From assembly GCF_902167145.1 (NCBI RefSeq), contig NC_050097.1, positions 44,004,095 to 44,068,094 on the forward strand: 64,000 bases of DNA. The letters are read 5' to 3'. This DNA is from Zea mays. Taxonomy: Eukaryota; Streptophyta; Magnoliopsida; Poales; Poaceae. Below, in pieces: positions 22,901 to 33,027 of the stretch. Positions within the stretch are counted from its first letter, which is position 1. Each line of letters starts with the position of its first letter. Below the pieces are notes generated by a model. The model was not told the origin of the DNA and ran no database searches. It saw only the letters and a program-made list of their open reading frames with translations. The position numbers and the translations under genes are program-made.

Positions 22901-23919
22901 GCTTCGTCGAGGCCAAGTCGGACACGTCCCTCTTCATCTACCGCCGCGGCGACGACACTGTCTTCCTTCTGCTCTACGTCGACGACATTGTGCTCACGGC
23001 ATCCACCGCTGACCTCCTACAGCGCATGATCGTCGCCCTGCAACGAGAGTTCACGATGAAGGACTTGGAGCCCCTCCACCACTTCCTTGACATCACCGCC
23101 GAGCGTCGGCGCCATGGTCTCTTCCTCCATCAGCGTAAGTACGCCATCGACATACTGGAGCGGGCTGGCATGTCCGACTGCAAGCCCTGCTCCACGCCTG
23201 TTGACACTCAGGCGAAGCTCTCAGAGGACGACGGGCCCCCGGTCGCCGATGCAACGTCCTATCGGAGCCTGACCGGCGCGCTCCAGTACCTCACCTTCTC
23301 CAGGCCTGACATCGCCGACGCCGTCCAGCAGGTGTGCCTACATATGCACACCTCGCGGGAGCCTCATCTCACCGCTCTCAAGCGGATCCTGCGCTACCTC
23401 CGCGGCTCCCTTGACTACGGCCTTCTTCTCCGACCATCCCCGACGTTGGAACTCGTGGTCTACACCGACGCCGACTGGGCTGGCTGTCCAGACACGCGTC
23501 GATCCACCTCCGGTTACGTCGTGTTCCTGGGCACCAACCTTGTCTCCTGGGCCGCCAAGCGGCAGCCCGTCGTCTCTCGCTCCAGTGCTGAGGCCGAGTA
23601 CCGCGCCGTGGCCAACGGCGTGGCAGAGGCCTCCTGGCTGCGCCAGCTCCTCCACGAGCTCCACAGTCCCCTCCAGCGCGCCACCCTCGTCTACTGCGAT
23701 AACGTCAGCGCAGTCTACCTCTCCACCAATCCTGTGCAGCATCAGCGCACGAAGCACGTGGAGATCGACCTGCACTTTGTCCGCGAGCGTGTCGCCGCCG
23801 GTGACGTTCGGGTTCTCAGCGTCCCCACTACGCTGCAGTTCGCCGACATCTTCACCAAGGGGTTACCGTCGAGTGTATTTTTAGACTTTCGCTCCAGTCT
23901 CAACATCTGTACAGGATAG
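19969..23919 (+). pseudogene. polyprotein of copia C: Sm-like domain, protease, integrase, RT, RNase H
   Basis: One frame runs the whole length with stops at 20242-20244 (TGA), 20692-20694 (TAG) and 22333-22335 (TGA) and no frameshift. Its start is not fixed because the 5' part is missing. Order: an Sm-like segment (about 20150-20335; VLLNDGQPVRGTFVHFDP, then LVFPRAVITSLAIEP); protease WVVDSGASFHTT (near 20435); zinc region HRRLGHPGPD...CHACQLG (20875-20995); integrase with CDNGREF and AERMIR (21030-21420); a Pro/Ala-rich APRAAP minisatellite (21826-22065); RT with LDVKNAFLHG and YVDDIVLTAS (22440-23100); and RNase H with TDADWAGC, SSAEAEYRA and DNVSAVY (23455-23880). The first stop replaces the Cys of the L-x-D-C-x-E motif kept in E. 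Confidence 0.9.
20150..20335 (+). other. Sm/LSm-like domain segment in copia C
   Basis: The pattern V-L-x-DGQ-x-x-x-G-x-F-x-x-FD, L-x-D-x-x-E/L, then a hydrophobic ...VITSLAIEP strand matches the Sm1 and Sm2 strands of spliceosomal SmB (DGR..G.F.AFD, L.DC.E, VLLRGE.V.SM.VEGPP). The spacing and the Pro-rich tail also fit. Family recognition is from memory and needs a profile search. Confidence 0.6.
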
Positions 23920-23924
23920 AGTTG

Positions 23925-23939
23925 TGACTGTGGGGGGGG
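23925..23939 (+). other. polypurine tract of copia C
   Basis: A G-run (tgactgtgggggggg) directly before the 3' LTR. The same kind of G-run precedes the 3' LTR of E. Confidence 0.75.
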
Positions 23940-24066
23940 TGTTGGAACTGTATTAGGGTTTGGGTACATTTACTCTCTTGCCCCTCTGTAATGGGCCAGG
24001 CCCAACTCATGGCTATTAATATTCAGCCCCACCCTATCCTAGGGTTAGGGTTCCCTCACTTCTACA
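23940..24066 (+). repeat. 3' LTR of copia C (127 bp)
   Basis: Starts TGTTGGAACTGTATTAGGG and ends TTCTACA. It shares the block taatgggcc.ggccca with the LTR of E. The exact right end is set by comparison with E. Confidence 0.75.
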
Positions 24067-24498
24067 GATTGTATGAAGGACTTGATGAATGCATAAGTGA
24101 AAGATATTACATGTGCAAACAATAATTAAGTCAGATGATCGATTAGCTCTTTCTTTTTTGTTCATGTGAGAGATCTAGATTTACTGGGTTAACTTACTGG
24201 CTTCTAGTGAACCTCCGGAAAGCATCTAGACTTCTAGTTGAATTTTAAAAAGAATACTATATTATTGTGACTATGTAAAACTGGGTTTTACATAGGCAAA
24301 TTGAGGTAAGTCACAATAATGCTTACTAATTCTCGATTTTAAAGATGAGCCCTTTTAATGCTTACTAATTCTTGATTTTTAAAGGATGAGTAAGAAAGTT
24401 AAAGATTGACTAGTTTTAAGTGTCAAGAAGCTGATGGATATAGATTGGCGATTGTACCTATAGATTTGTGATAGGGCCTCTATTTTTTGTTGTACTAT
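24067..24498. other. intergenic flank, nothing recognised
   Basis: AT-rich DNA between C and Tat-2 with no coding frame or repeat I recognise. Short repeated phrases (atgcttactaattct near 24320 and 24358) look like local duplications. Confidence 0.6.
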
Positions 24499-24503
24499 AA
24501 AGG

Positions 24504-26169
24504 TGTCGGCGTTTCGAGACCGGGGGGTCCCTGGGCCGACGAGTGAGATGTCGCCGCATGCCCCAGCCCAGATGGGTCGGCGCAAGACGGAGCGCGAAGG
24601 GGGGAAGAAAGGGCAGCTGGAGCGAGAGAGGGAAGTGGAAATCCCGCGGCCTTCGTGTTTGTCCCGCGCCCAGGTCGGGTGCGCTTGCAGTAGGGGGTTA
24701 CAAGCGTCCACGCGGGAGAGGGAGCGAGCGGCCTCACGCGAGCGCCTGTCCCGTCCTCTTCCCCGCGCGGCCAACCCTCTGTAAGAGGGCCCTGGTCCTT
24801 CCTTTTATAGGCGCAAGGAGAGGATCCAGGTGTACAACGGGGGTGTAGCAGAGTGCTAACGTGTCTAGCGGAGGGGAGCTAGCGCCCTAAGTACATGCCA
24901 TCGTGGCAGCCGGAGAGGTTTTGGCACCCGGTTCGTGTGGTGTCGTGGCCGTCGGAGGAGCGCTGAAGCCTGGCGGAAGGACAGCTGTCGGAGCTGTTGA
25001 GTCCTTGCTGACGTCCTCTTGCTTCCGTAAGGGGGCTGAGAGCCGCCGTCGTCATAGAGCGTGCGGGGCGCCATCATTGCTTGTCTGGCGGAGCGAGCCA
25101 GATGGGACGCCGGTCTTGTTTCCCGTAGCCTGAGTCGGCTTGGGGTAGGGTAATGATGGCGCCTCCTGTTGACGTGGCCGGTCCGCGCCCTAGGTTGGGC
25201 GATGTGGAGGCTCCTCCGAGGTCGAGGTCGATTCTGTCTTCCGAGGCCGAGGTCGAGTCCGAGCCCCTGGGTCGGGCGAGGCGGAGACCGTCGGCGAAGG
25301 CCAGGGTTGAGTCCGAGCCCTGGGTCGGGCGGAGCGGAGTTCGTCGTCTTCAGGGGCTGAGCCCGAGTCCGAGCCCTGGGTCGGTCGGAGCGGAGTTCGC
25401 CGTCTTCCGAGGCTGAGCCCGAGTCCGAGCCCTGGGTCGGGCGGAGCGGAGTTCGCCGTCTTCCGGTGCTGAGCCCAAGTCCGAGCTCTGGGTCGGGCGG
25501 AGCGGAGTTCGCCGTCTTCCGGGGCTGAGCCCGAGTCCGAGCCCTGGGTCGGGCGGAGCGGAGTTCGCCGTCTTCTCGGGCTGAGCCCAAGTCCGAGCCC
25601 TGGGTCGGGCGGAGCGGAGTTCGCCGTCTTCCGGGGCTTAGCCCGAGTCCGAGCCCTGGGTCGGGCAAAGCGGAGTTTCCTATGGTGCCTGAGGCCGGGT
25701 CTGGCTGCCTGTCAGCCTCGCTCTATCGAGCGGCACAGCAGTCGGAGCGGTGCAGGCGGCGCTGTCCTTCTGTCAGGCCGGTCAGTGGAGCGGCGAAGTG
25801 ACTGCGGTCACTTCGGCTCTGTCGACTGGAGGACGCGCGTCAGGATAAAGGTGTCAGGCCACCTTTGCATTAAATGCCTCTGCGATTTGGTCGGTTGGCG
25901 TGGCGATTTGGCCAGGGTTGCTTCTTGGCGAAGACTGGGCCTCGGGTGAGCCGGAAGTATGTTCGTCGCTGGAGGGGGGCCTCGGGCGAGACGGAGATCC
26001 TCCGGGGTCGGCTGCCCTTGCCCGAGGCTAGGCTCGGGCGAGGCGTGATCGAGTCCCTCGAATGGACCGATCCCTGACTTAATCGCACCCATCAGGCCTT
26101 TGCAGCTTTGTGCTGATGGGGGTTACCAGCTGAGAATTAGGAGCTTTGTGCTAATTATGGTCCCCGACA
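24504..26169 (-). repeat. 3' LTR of Tat-2
   Basis: The minus strand starts TGTCGGGGACCATAATTAG and ends in CA. TATA box CCTATAAAAGG (minus) at 24801-24811. U3 contains a ~60 bp GC-rich tandem block at about 25246-25690, about seven copies built on gagccctgggtcgggcgg. The outer 60 bp is partly rearranged relative to the 5' LTR (a duplicated ctttgtgct block). Confidence 0.93.
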
Positions 26170-27450
26170 GTAGCCCCTGAGCCTCGAAGGGAGTGTTAAC
26201 ACTCGCTTGGAGGCTTTTGTCGCACTTTTTTGCAAGGGGACCAGCCTTTCTCGGTTGCGTTTTGTTCCGGTGGGTGCACGCGAGCGCACCCGCCGGGTGT
26301 AGCCCTCGAGGCCTCGGAGGAGTGGTTTGACTCCTCCGAGGTCTTAATGCCTCGCGCAATGCTTCGGCTGGTCTGGTCGTTCCCTCATGCGAGCTGGCCG
26401 TAGCCCGGGTGCACGGTCGGGTCCCAAGTTCTCGAGCTGGTATGTTGACGCTGTCAACGGTTTGGCCAGAGCCGGGTTTGCGAGAGCAGCCCTCGAGCCT
26501 CTGCATAGGGCAAGAGGACGGTCAGGGACACACTCGACTTTTTTACATACGCCCCTGCGTCGCCTTTCCGCAAGGAGGAGGGGGGAAAGCGCCATGTTGC
26601 CCTCGGAGGGCGCCGAACATGGTGTCTCCGGTGAGCTGCTGGCGGGTAATCCGAGCGGACGTCCGTGCCCCATTTGTTAGGGGTCGGCTAGAGGCCCAGA
26701 GGCGCGCCTAAAAGTACATGCGGGTGATCTGCCGGACCCGGTCCCCTGTCGACGGGGTCCGAGGGCTCGATGCCTCCCTCTGATGGGATTCCGTTACAAG
26801 ATCGTTCCCGCTGGTCTCGGAAATGTCCTAGGGTACCTCGGGAGCGCAGCCCGAGCCTTGGTTATGTATCGAACGTACCCATGGTCATCCCTCGCTCTGT
26901 GTCTGAGGCGGCTGTGAACCCTTCGAGGGCCAGCCTTCGAACCCCTGATCAGTAGTGGGCGTGGAGCCCGAGTGGCCTGAGGCGGTCGTTGAACCCTTCC
27001 GAGGGGCTGGCCTTCGAACCTCTGACCAGTAGTGGGTGTGGAGCCCACGCGCTCTGAGGCGGCTGTTAAACCCCTCCGAGGGGCCAGCCTTCGAACCTCT
27101 GATCAATAGGGAGGCTCGGAGCCTGTTTCCTTCACGGAGAAGGATCCTTTTCGGGGTATCCCCCTTTCCCGGTCCCTGTTGTAAGAGAGAGAAAGAGGAG
27201 AAGGAAAAGGATACGAAATCGAATGACGCGGTGTACCTTTTTTGACGCGGTCATTATGGCGGAGGCGAAGCGTCGCTCGCTTCCCCTGCCAGAGGCGGCG
27301 CTTGTCCCACCACGGAGTTAATGCGATGGGGCGAGTGGTTCGCGGGGCGGCCGTTGCACGTGCGCGAGCCGTTCAAGGAACGGCCGTTTCGCTTTGGGTT
27401 TTTGAATCCCGCGGCGGGTCCGGGCGAAACGTTGAACGAGTCTCGTCTTG
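26170..27450. other. spacer between Tat-2 3' LTR and antisense gene, with ~76 bp tandem repeat
   Basis: A polypurine tract (minus GGCTCAGGGGCTAC) abuts the LTR at 26170-26183. About three copies of a ~76 bp unit (ctgaggcgg .. ccagccttcgaacc .. agtagtgggcgtggagccc) run from about 26902 to 27125. I see no convincing coding frame. The stretch would serve as the upstream region of the antisense gene and the 3' untranslated region of the genomic RNA. Confidence 0.7.
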
Positions 27451-27453
27451 GTC

Positions 27454-27463
27454 TTTATATACT
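27454..27463 (+). promoter_or_regulatory. TATA box of the Tat-2 antisense gene
   Basis: tttatatact on the plus strand, 135-144 bp before the ATG at 27598, in GC-rich DNA. It is in the right place for an internal RNA polymerase II promoter separate from the LTR. Inference from position and sequence only. Confidence 0.55.
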
Positions 27464-27597
27464 CGGAGGAGGGTCTGGCGACGGTTCTTTGCTTCGCTCC
27501 TCGCCTCCCCCTTAGGTTTTCGCAACCCGAGAGGTTTAGCCAGAGAAAAGGAAACCGCTTACCCAGTCCTTTCCGTCGCCACCCCTTTTGCTCGGTG

Positions 27598-30500
27598 ATG
27601 GCCGACCGGGTGACCATCATCTCGCCGCGCGATCCATGGCCTTTCTCCACGGTCACGGCGGGTGATCTAGAGGATCTTGTTGCTGAGGGTTTACTTCGCC
27701 CTCTTTCTGATGAGAGGCGGCCGGAGTGGATTCCCCCTGCGAGCGGAGCCGCTCCGTCCCCGCCGCCGGGGTACGTCGTGAGCTTCGTCTCATTCCACGA
27801 GTGGGGTCTCCTTCCACGAGCGGGGATTCGGTGTGCCGGCGAGCCGCTTTATGCGGGCGATCCTGCACAACTATGGGGTGGAGTTGCACAACCTCAGCCC
27901 CAACTCCATCTCGCAAGCCGCCATCTTCGTAGCGGTGTGCGAAGGGTATTTGGGGATCGCCCCCCACTGGGACTTGTGGACTCATCTCTTTTCCACGGAG
28001 CTTTTTGCTTCACCGACGGGGGAGAGAAGGGTCCGCGCGGCAGTGCGGGCCGGTGGCTGCATCCTCCAGCTGAGGCAGTCGCGGGCGTCGCTGTACATTC
28101 CCGCCATCCTTGCGTCCTCGAATAAAGGGTGGCAGCGCCGGTGGTTCTACCTTCGGAACGACGGCGAGATGCTCCCGCCGTTTTCCCAGCGAGTGGTCAC
28201 CGTCGCCGCCGATGCTTGGCGCCATGGGACCCCGCACGACAGACAGAAGAACCTCGAGCCCCTTCTCAAGGCCCTGGAGGCGCTGCGGAAAGGGGGACTC
28301 ACCGCCGCGGGAGTGATTGCCGCCATCCACCGCCGGAGGGTGCTTCCCTTGGCGGAGCGGCGGTTGCCGCTTTGGGAGATGACGCCGGAGGCTGACTTGG
28401 AGGGCTCGTGGATGTCCTCGGATCCTCTTCCCATCGACGTTCTCCACGGGCGGGTGGCCGTCGCGTTGGGAAAACCGGACGCTAGCGCCTTCTCCCAGCC
28501 CTTGATGCGCCCCGACCAAGGGTGCGTGACCCTGGTGAGTGTCCGCTCCTTCCTTCCCCTTGCGTCGGGTTGCCCCTGGTTCTTACGGCCGGGATTTCCA
28601 TCCGTCTCCAGGAGGTAGGGTGGCACAAGACTTCTCGGCCACGGGTCCCGGAGGATGCGGTGGACCGAGCAGCGCGGCGGGTTGCCGCGGAGGAGAAGAA
28701 GAAAAAGAAGGACGCGGAGAAGGCCCGGGCCCGCGAGCGGATGCGGGCCCGAGACGCCTTGGAAAAGCTCCATCGTCGGTAGGAGAGGGAGGGGCTCCCG
28801 AGGGAGCCATCGCCGGAAACGCCTGACGACGACGATGATGAAGATGATGACGAGGATGACGACATGGCTGCCTGCCTCGGCTTCAGCCCAGGCTTGAGGC
28901 TGGGCCAGGAGTCGTCAAGCCAGCCCCCGAGTGGGCTGGCGCCGTCAGTCCCCGGAGTCGGGACGCCGAGGTCCCGGCCCGAAGAGCGGGGGCAGACCGA
29001 GAGGGTACTTGACCCCTCGGCCGGGGAAGTTGAGGTGACCCCAGGGAGTCAGGCTGAGGCGTCTGTTCCCCGAGAGTCATCGCCCACGCCGGCCGCGCAG
29101 GAGAGCGACCCTCAGGTCGCCGTGGCAGCGCCTGGGCAGTCCGTCTCCCGGGCGTCCAAGGTGCCCAAGGCGAGGGTGGTGCCGAAGCTGGCGGCGAGGC
29201 GGACCTCGGCGGTGCCTTCGGGGGTCGAGATCCGAGAGACCTCTCCTCAGGCACGGTTGATCATGGCCCGGAGCGGGTAAGTATCTTGGAACGTCTTCGT
29301 CCTGGCTTCTCATTCGTATGTCCCGACCGCGACTTTTCTTTCCTCCTCAGCAAGCGAAGCCATGGCCTAACCGATCTGGCTCCCCGGAAGGCCCTTAAGA
29401 CGGCGTCGGCTTCCGCAGCCGGTGCCGCGCCGGGCCTCGCTGTTCAGCTGACCTTCTCGCAAGGCGCTCCACAGCAGGGGGCTCAGGCGGCACCAGTCGC
29501 TGTGGAGCGAGTTCCCGAGGCCGGCTCTTCTACCGAGGCGACCATCATGCTAGAGGAGGCGGCTGGCGCGGACGTGGCCTCGGGCCCACCGGACATGCCG
29601 CCGGTGTTGGCACCTGTTGCTGCTGAAGCCGCTGCCGTCCCAGTCGGGGAGCGACCTGTTGCTGCCGATGCTGAGATGGCCGAGGCGTCGGCGCTCGGTG
29701 CCTCGGAGGAGGGGGGCATGGAAACGCGATTCGTCCCGCCGAGCGGCAGCCTTGTCCCTGCGCGGCGGAGCTCCAAGGGGCGGCGCCAGTTGCTCCGGTT
29801 TCGGACCCGTGAGGCCTTGGATCCCTTCTTCGTTCTTGATGATGAGCGGGAGGAGCAGTCTTGGGACGAGCTCCGCGAGTGTGCCGAAGCAACGGTGGGG
29901 TCGCTCCGGTCGTCGCTGGAGGTCTTCTGCAGGGACGTCCCCAAAATTCTCCAGGTAATGGTTTCAGGCATACCTTTTTTTGTGACCAAGGCGTCTTGTG
30001 TGACGCCCCGCTTCCTTCCCTCAGGATCTGACGGATCTGAGCGCCGCCAAGTCGTCGTTCATCCGCCACGAGGTCGACATCTGGGGCTCGCTGCGATCCC
30101 TGAGGACCTCGCTCGCCGGGGCTACTGCGCGCCTCTCTCAGCAGGGCGCCGAGGTGGCGGACCTTCGGTTGCTCTGCACCGATCTGAGAGCCGAGGCGGC
30201 AGCGGCACGCGCAGAGGCGGCAGCGGCACGCGTAGAGGTGCAACGACGGCAGTCGGAGTTCGACCAGGTCGCCAATGAGCGAGACCAATCTCAGGGTCGG
30301 GCTGCCGAGGCTGAAAGCCGGGCTGGAGCCCTTGCAGCAGACCTAGCCGTAGCCCAGGCCGCAGCCTTGGAGCAGCGTGCCCGAGCCGGAGGTATGTCCT
30401 GGCCATTTTCGGTTTTCGTTTCAGCTTGTTTTCTCCGCTTGTGTTTGAGGCCTTGCGTTCTGGCTGTTCGCAGAGCTCGAGTCTGCCCTTTATGAGTCCA

Positions 30501-30952
30501 CCAGGGCGCTTGCCGGGGCGGCCGAGCAGAGGGAGGCCGACCATGCGGCCATGTCCGAGGCCGTCTCGGACTTCTGCCGGGTCTTTGGCTTCGATGACGT
30601 CCCCTCAGGGAGCTCCCCTCAAAGTCGCCTACAGGCCTTGGGCGATCACGTGCGCGGCAGACTCCGCGAGGCGCTACACCACAGCGTCAGGCGGGCCTTC
30701 GCCGTGCTTGCTTCCCACTACGTCGTGGATCTGGAGTGGGTCAGCGAGGGATATTGTCTTCCTGACGAAGATGAAGCTACCCTGGCTGAAGTCCAGAGGC
30801 TCGACACGGCCGCCGCGGGCCCGAGCGCGGTGCTGGTGACCACCTTCGAGGCAGAGATCCTCCCGCCTGCGCCGTCGTCCGAAGCCGGGGCGGACTTTGC
30901 CGAGGGTGGGGACGAAGCCGAAGGCACGGCTCCTTCTCCGGGCGGCGCCTAA
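27598..30952 (+). pseudogene. antisense gene of Tat-2, PF04195-like, five exons
   Basis: The ATG at 27598 opens MADRVTIISPRDPWPF. Exons 27598-28534, 28612-29276, 29351-29954, 30025-30391 and 30474-30952 are joined at GT-AG introns of 70-82 bp. All four junctions keep frame (phases 0, 2, 0, 1) and have good donors (GTGAGT, GTAAGT, GTAATG, GTATGT) and pyrimidine-AG acceptors. Exon 1 holds the conserved domain (SFVSFHE, then VELHNLSPNSISQAAIF, APHWDLW, KGWQRRWFYLR). Exon 4 is a coiled coil of AEAAAAR repeats. Defects: a 19 bp direct duplication (ttccacgag at 27793 and 27812) shifts the frame in exon 1, and TAG 28780-28782 interrupts exon 2. The biochemical role of this family is unknown. Confidence 0.85.
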
Positions 30953-31384
30953 CTCTGTCGGGGCAGTTTCCTTTGAATGCACGTGTGTCTTCTGCGGCCG
31001 CTGAGGCTTGAACACTTTATTATCGTAGTATAAAGTCATGCCCCTTTTCCTTTTCATTTTGCGTGTCCGGCTCCGCTCGTCAGTAGCAGGGTGGCTTGCC
31101 CAAGTAGGAGCCATTTTTCGTGGTAGGTGACGAGTGAGGTATCCGTAACCCAGAGGCGTAGGAGTCCCTCGGCTCAGTCAATCTTGCCACTTACATGCAC
31201 CCGCGTTCGCTTCTTGGGGTCCTGCTACCGACATAGCCGGGGGAACGCGGAAGCCTTTTTTGATTGAAAATTTTGACGTGGAGGGGGTTCCCCCCTTTTT
31301 AGCCCCCGAGGGAGGGTCGGGCTTTGCCGAGGCAAGGCTGACCCTTCCTTGATGACCAAATTTTGCGTGGGAACGAGGTATACG
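30953..31384. other. Tat-2 spacer between antisense gene and pol 3' end
   Basis: Convergent 3' ends: the antisense gene stops at 30952 and pol, read from the right, ends near 31385. In Tat-1 the equivalent spacer holds the 89 bp array; here I see no tandem array. AT-rich tracts near 31010-31035 could serve polyadenylation. Confidence 0.55.
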
Positions 31385-32990
31385 AACAACTTGAAAACGT
31401 CGTAAGGGTAGAAGCGACGTAGCTGTTGGATGTTCCAAGTGTTGGTGTAGACCTCGCCCTGACTGTTGGCCAGCTTGTGCGTTCCGGGCTTCAGAACTTT
31501 GGCGATGGCGAACAGCCCTTACCAGGGGTGTGTGTAGCCCCCGGGTGCCTTATGCAAGGGGCCGACGAGGTCCAGACCCCACACAGCAAAAGGCCAGGTG
31601 ATGGGTATCGTCTGTAGAGCCTGAGCGGGCAGGTGGGTCTGCCTCGCGTAGAACTGACACCCTTCGCAGGTGCGGACAATTCTAGTGGCGTCGGCCACCA
31701 CCGTCAGCCAGTAGAAACCTTGTCGGAAGGCGTTTCCAACAAGGGCTCGAGGTGCTGCGTGATGGCCGCAAGCCCCCGAGTGTATCCCTTGCAGGAGCTT
31801 CTGACCTTCGGCGATGGGAATGCATCGCTGGAGGATGCCTGAGGGGCTGTGGTGGTAGAGCTCCTTCCCGTCCCCCACCAAGACAAACGACTTGGCGCGC
31901 CGCGCCAACCGTCGAGCTTTGGCTCGGTCGAGGGGTAGCTCTCCTCGGTGGAGATATTGCAGGTACGGGGTCTGCCAGTTTCGATTAGGCGTGACCCCGC
32001 TTCGCTCCTCCTCGACGCGCAGTGCCTCACCCTCGGGGGCCGAGGGTGCCTCGGGCCGAGCTGAGGGTGCCTCGGGCCGAGCCGAGGGTGCCTCGGACTG
32101 AGCTGAGGGTTCCTCGGGCTGGGCCGAGGGTGCCTCGGGCTCGGGCGTGTCGTCGATCTTGATGGAGGGTTGATGCAGTTCTCGAGAGAAGACGTCCGGG
32201 GGAACCGTTGTTCGCCCCGAGGCTATTTTAGCCAGCTCATCCACAGTCTCGTTGTACCGTCGGGCGATGTGGTTGAGCTCGAGCCCGTAGAACTTGTCTT
32301 CCAGGCGTCGAACCTCATCGCAGTAGGCTTCCATCTTCGGGTCGCGGCAGTGGGAGTTCTTCATGACTTGGTCGATGACGAGTTGCGAGTCACCGCGAGC
32401 GTCGAGGCGTCGGACCCCTAGCTCGATGGCGATGCGCAACCCGTTGACCAGAGCCTCGTACTCAGCCACATTGTTGGACGCCGGGAAGTGGAGGCGTAGC
32501 ACGTAGCGTAGATGCTTTCCGAGGGGCGAGATGAAGAGTAGGCCTGCGCCGGCCCCTGTCTTCATCAGCGACCCATCGAAGAACATGGTCCAGAGTTCCG
32601 GCTGGATCGGAACCGTTGGGAGTTGGGTGTCGACCCATTCAGCCATGAAGTCCGCCAAGACCTGGGACTTGATGGCCTTCCGAGGGGCGAACGAGATCGC
32701 TTCGCCCATGATTTCCACCGCCCACTTTGCGATTCTACCCGAGGCCTCTCGGCACTGGATGATCTCCCCCAGGGGGAAGGATGACACCACAGTTACCGGA
32801 TGAGACTCGAAGTAGTGTTGCAACTTCCGCCGCATCAGGATCACCGCGTACAGCAGCTTCTGAATTTATGGGTAGCGGATCTTGGTTTCGGACAGTACCT
32901 CGCTGATGAAGTAGACTGGCCTCTGAACGGGCAATGCATGCCCCTCTTCTCGTCTCTCAACCACAATCGCGGCGCTAACCACCTGAGTGG
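31385..32990 (-). pseudogene. second RNase H and deleted integrase of Tat-2
   Basis: TAA at 32866-32868 interrupts the RNase H connection. The plant-type RNase H follows: MFFDGS, VAEYEALVNGL and RGDSQLV. A linker of PSAxPEA repeats (about 32036-32143) precedes the zinc region (CGHHAAPRAL ... CEGCQFYARQTH). The integrase core begins (WGLDLVGPLHKAPGGYTH) and then jumps at about 31525-31535 to the C-terminal domain (AIAKVLKPGTHKLAN ... LRRFYP). Compared with Tat-1 about 0.65-0.7 kb is gone, including the second catalytic Asp and the Glu. This copy cannot make a working integrase. Confidence 0.85.
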
Positions 32991-33027
32991 TCGCGACGAC
33001 GTAGATCAAGAGGGCTTCTCCGGCAGC

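Larger units (their letters stand above)
19895..24066 (+). mobile_element. short copia element C (3' part; relative of E)
   Basis: Plus-strand polyprotein, PPT and 3' LTR. The 5' end lies beyond element B, outside the window. Protein and LTR resemble element E (58017-62891), so both belong to one family with ~130-140 bp LTRs and no recognisable gag. Confidence 0.88.

Noticed and set aside
29545..30288. Long minus-strand frame opposite the Tat-2 antisense gene
   Set aside because: Crosses two predicted introns and shows only Arg/Pro/Gln-rich composition; shadow of the plus-strand exons.
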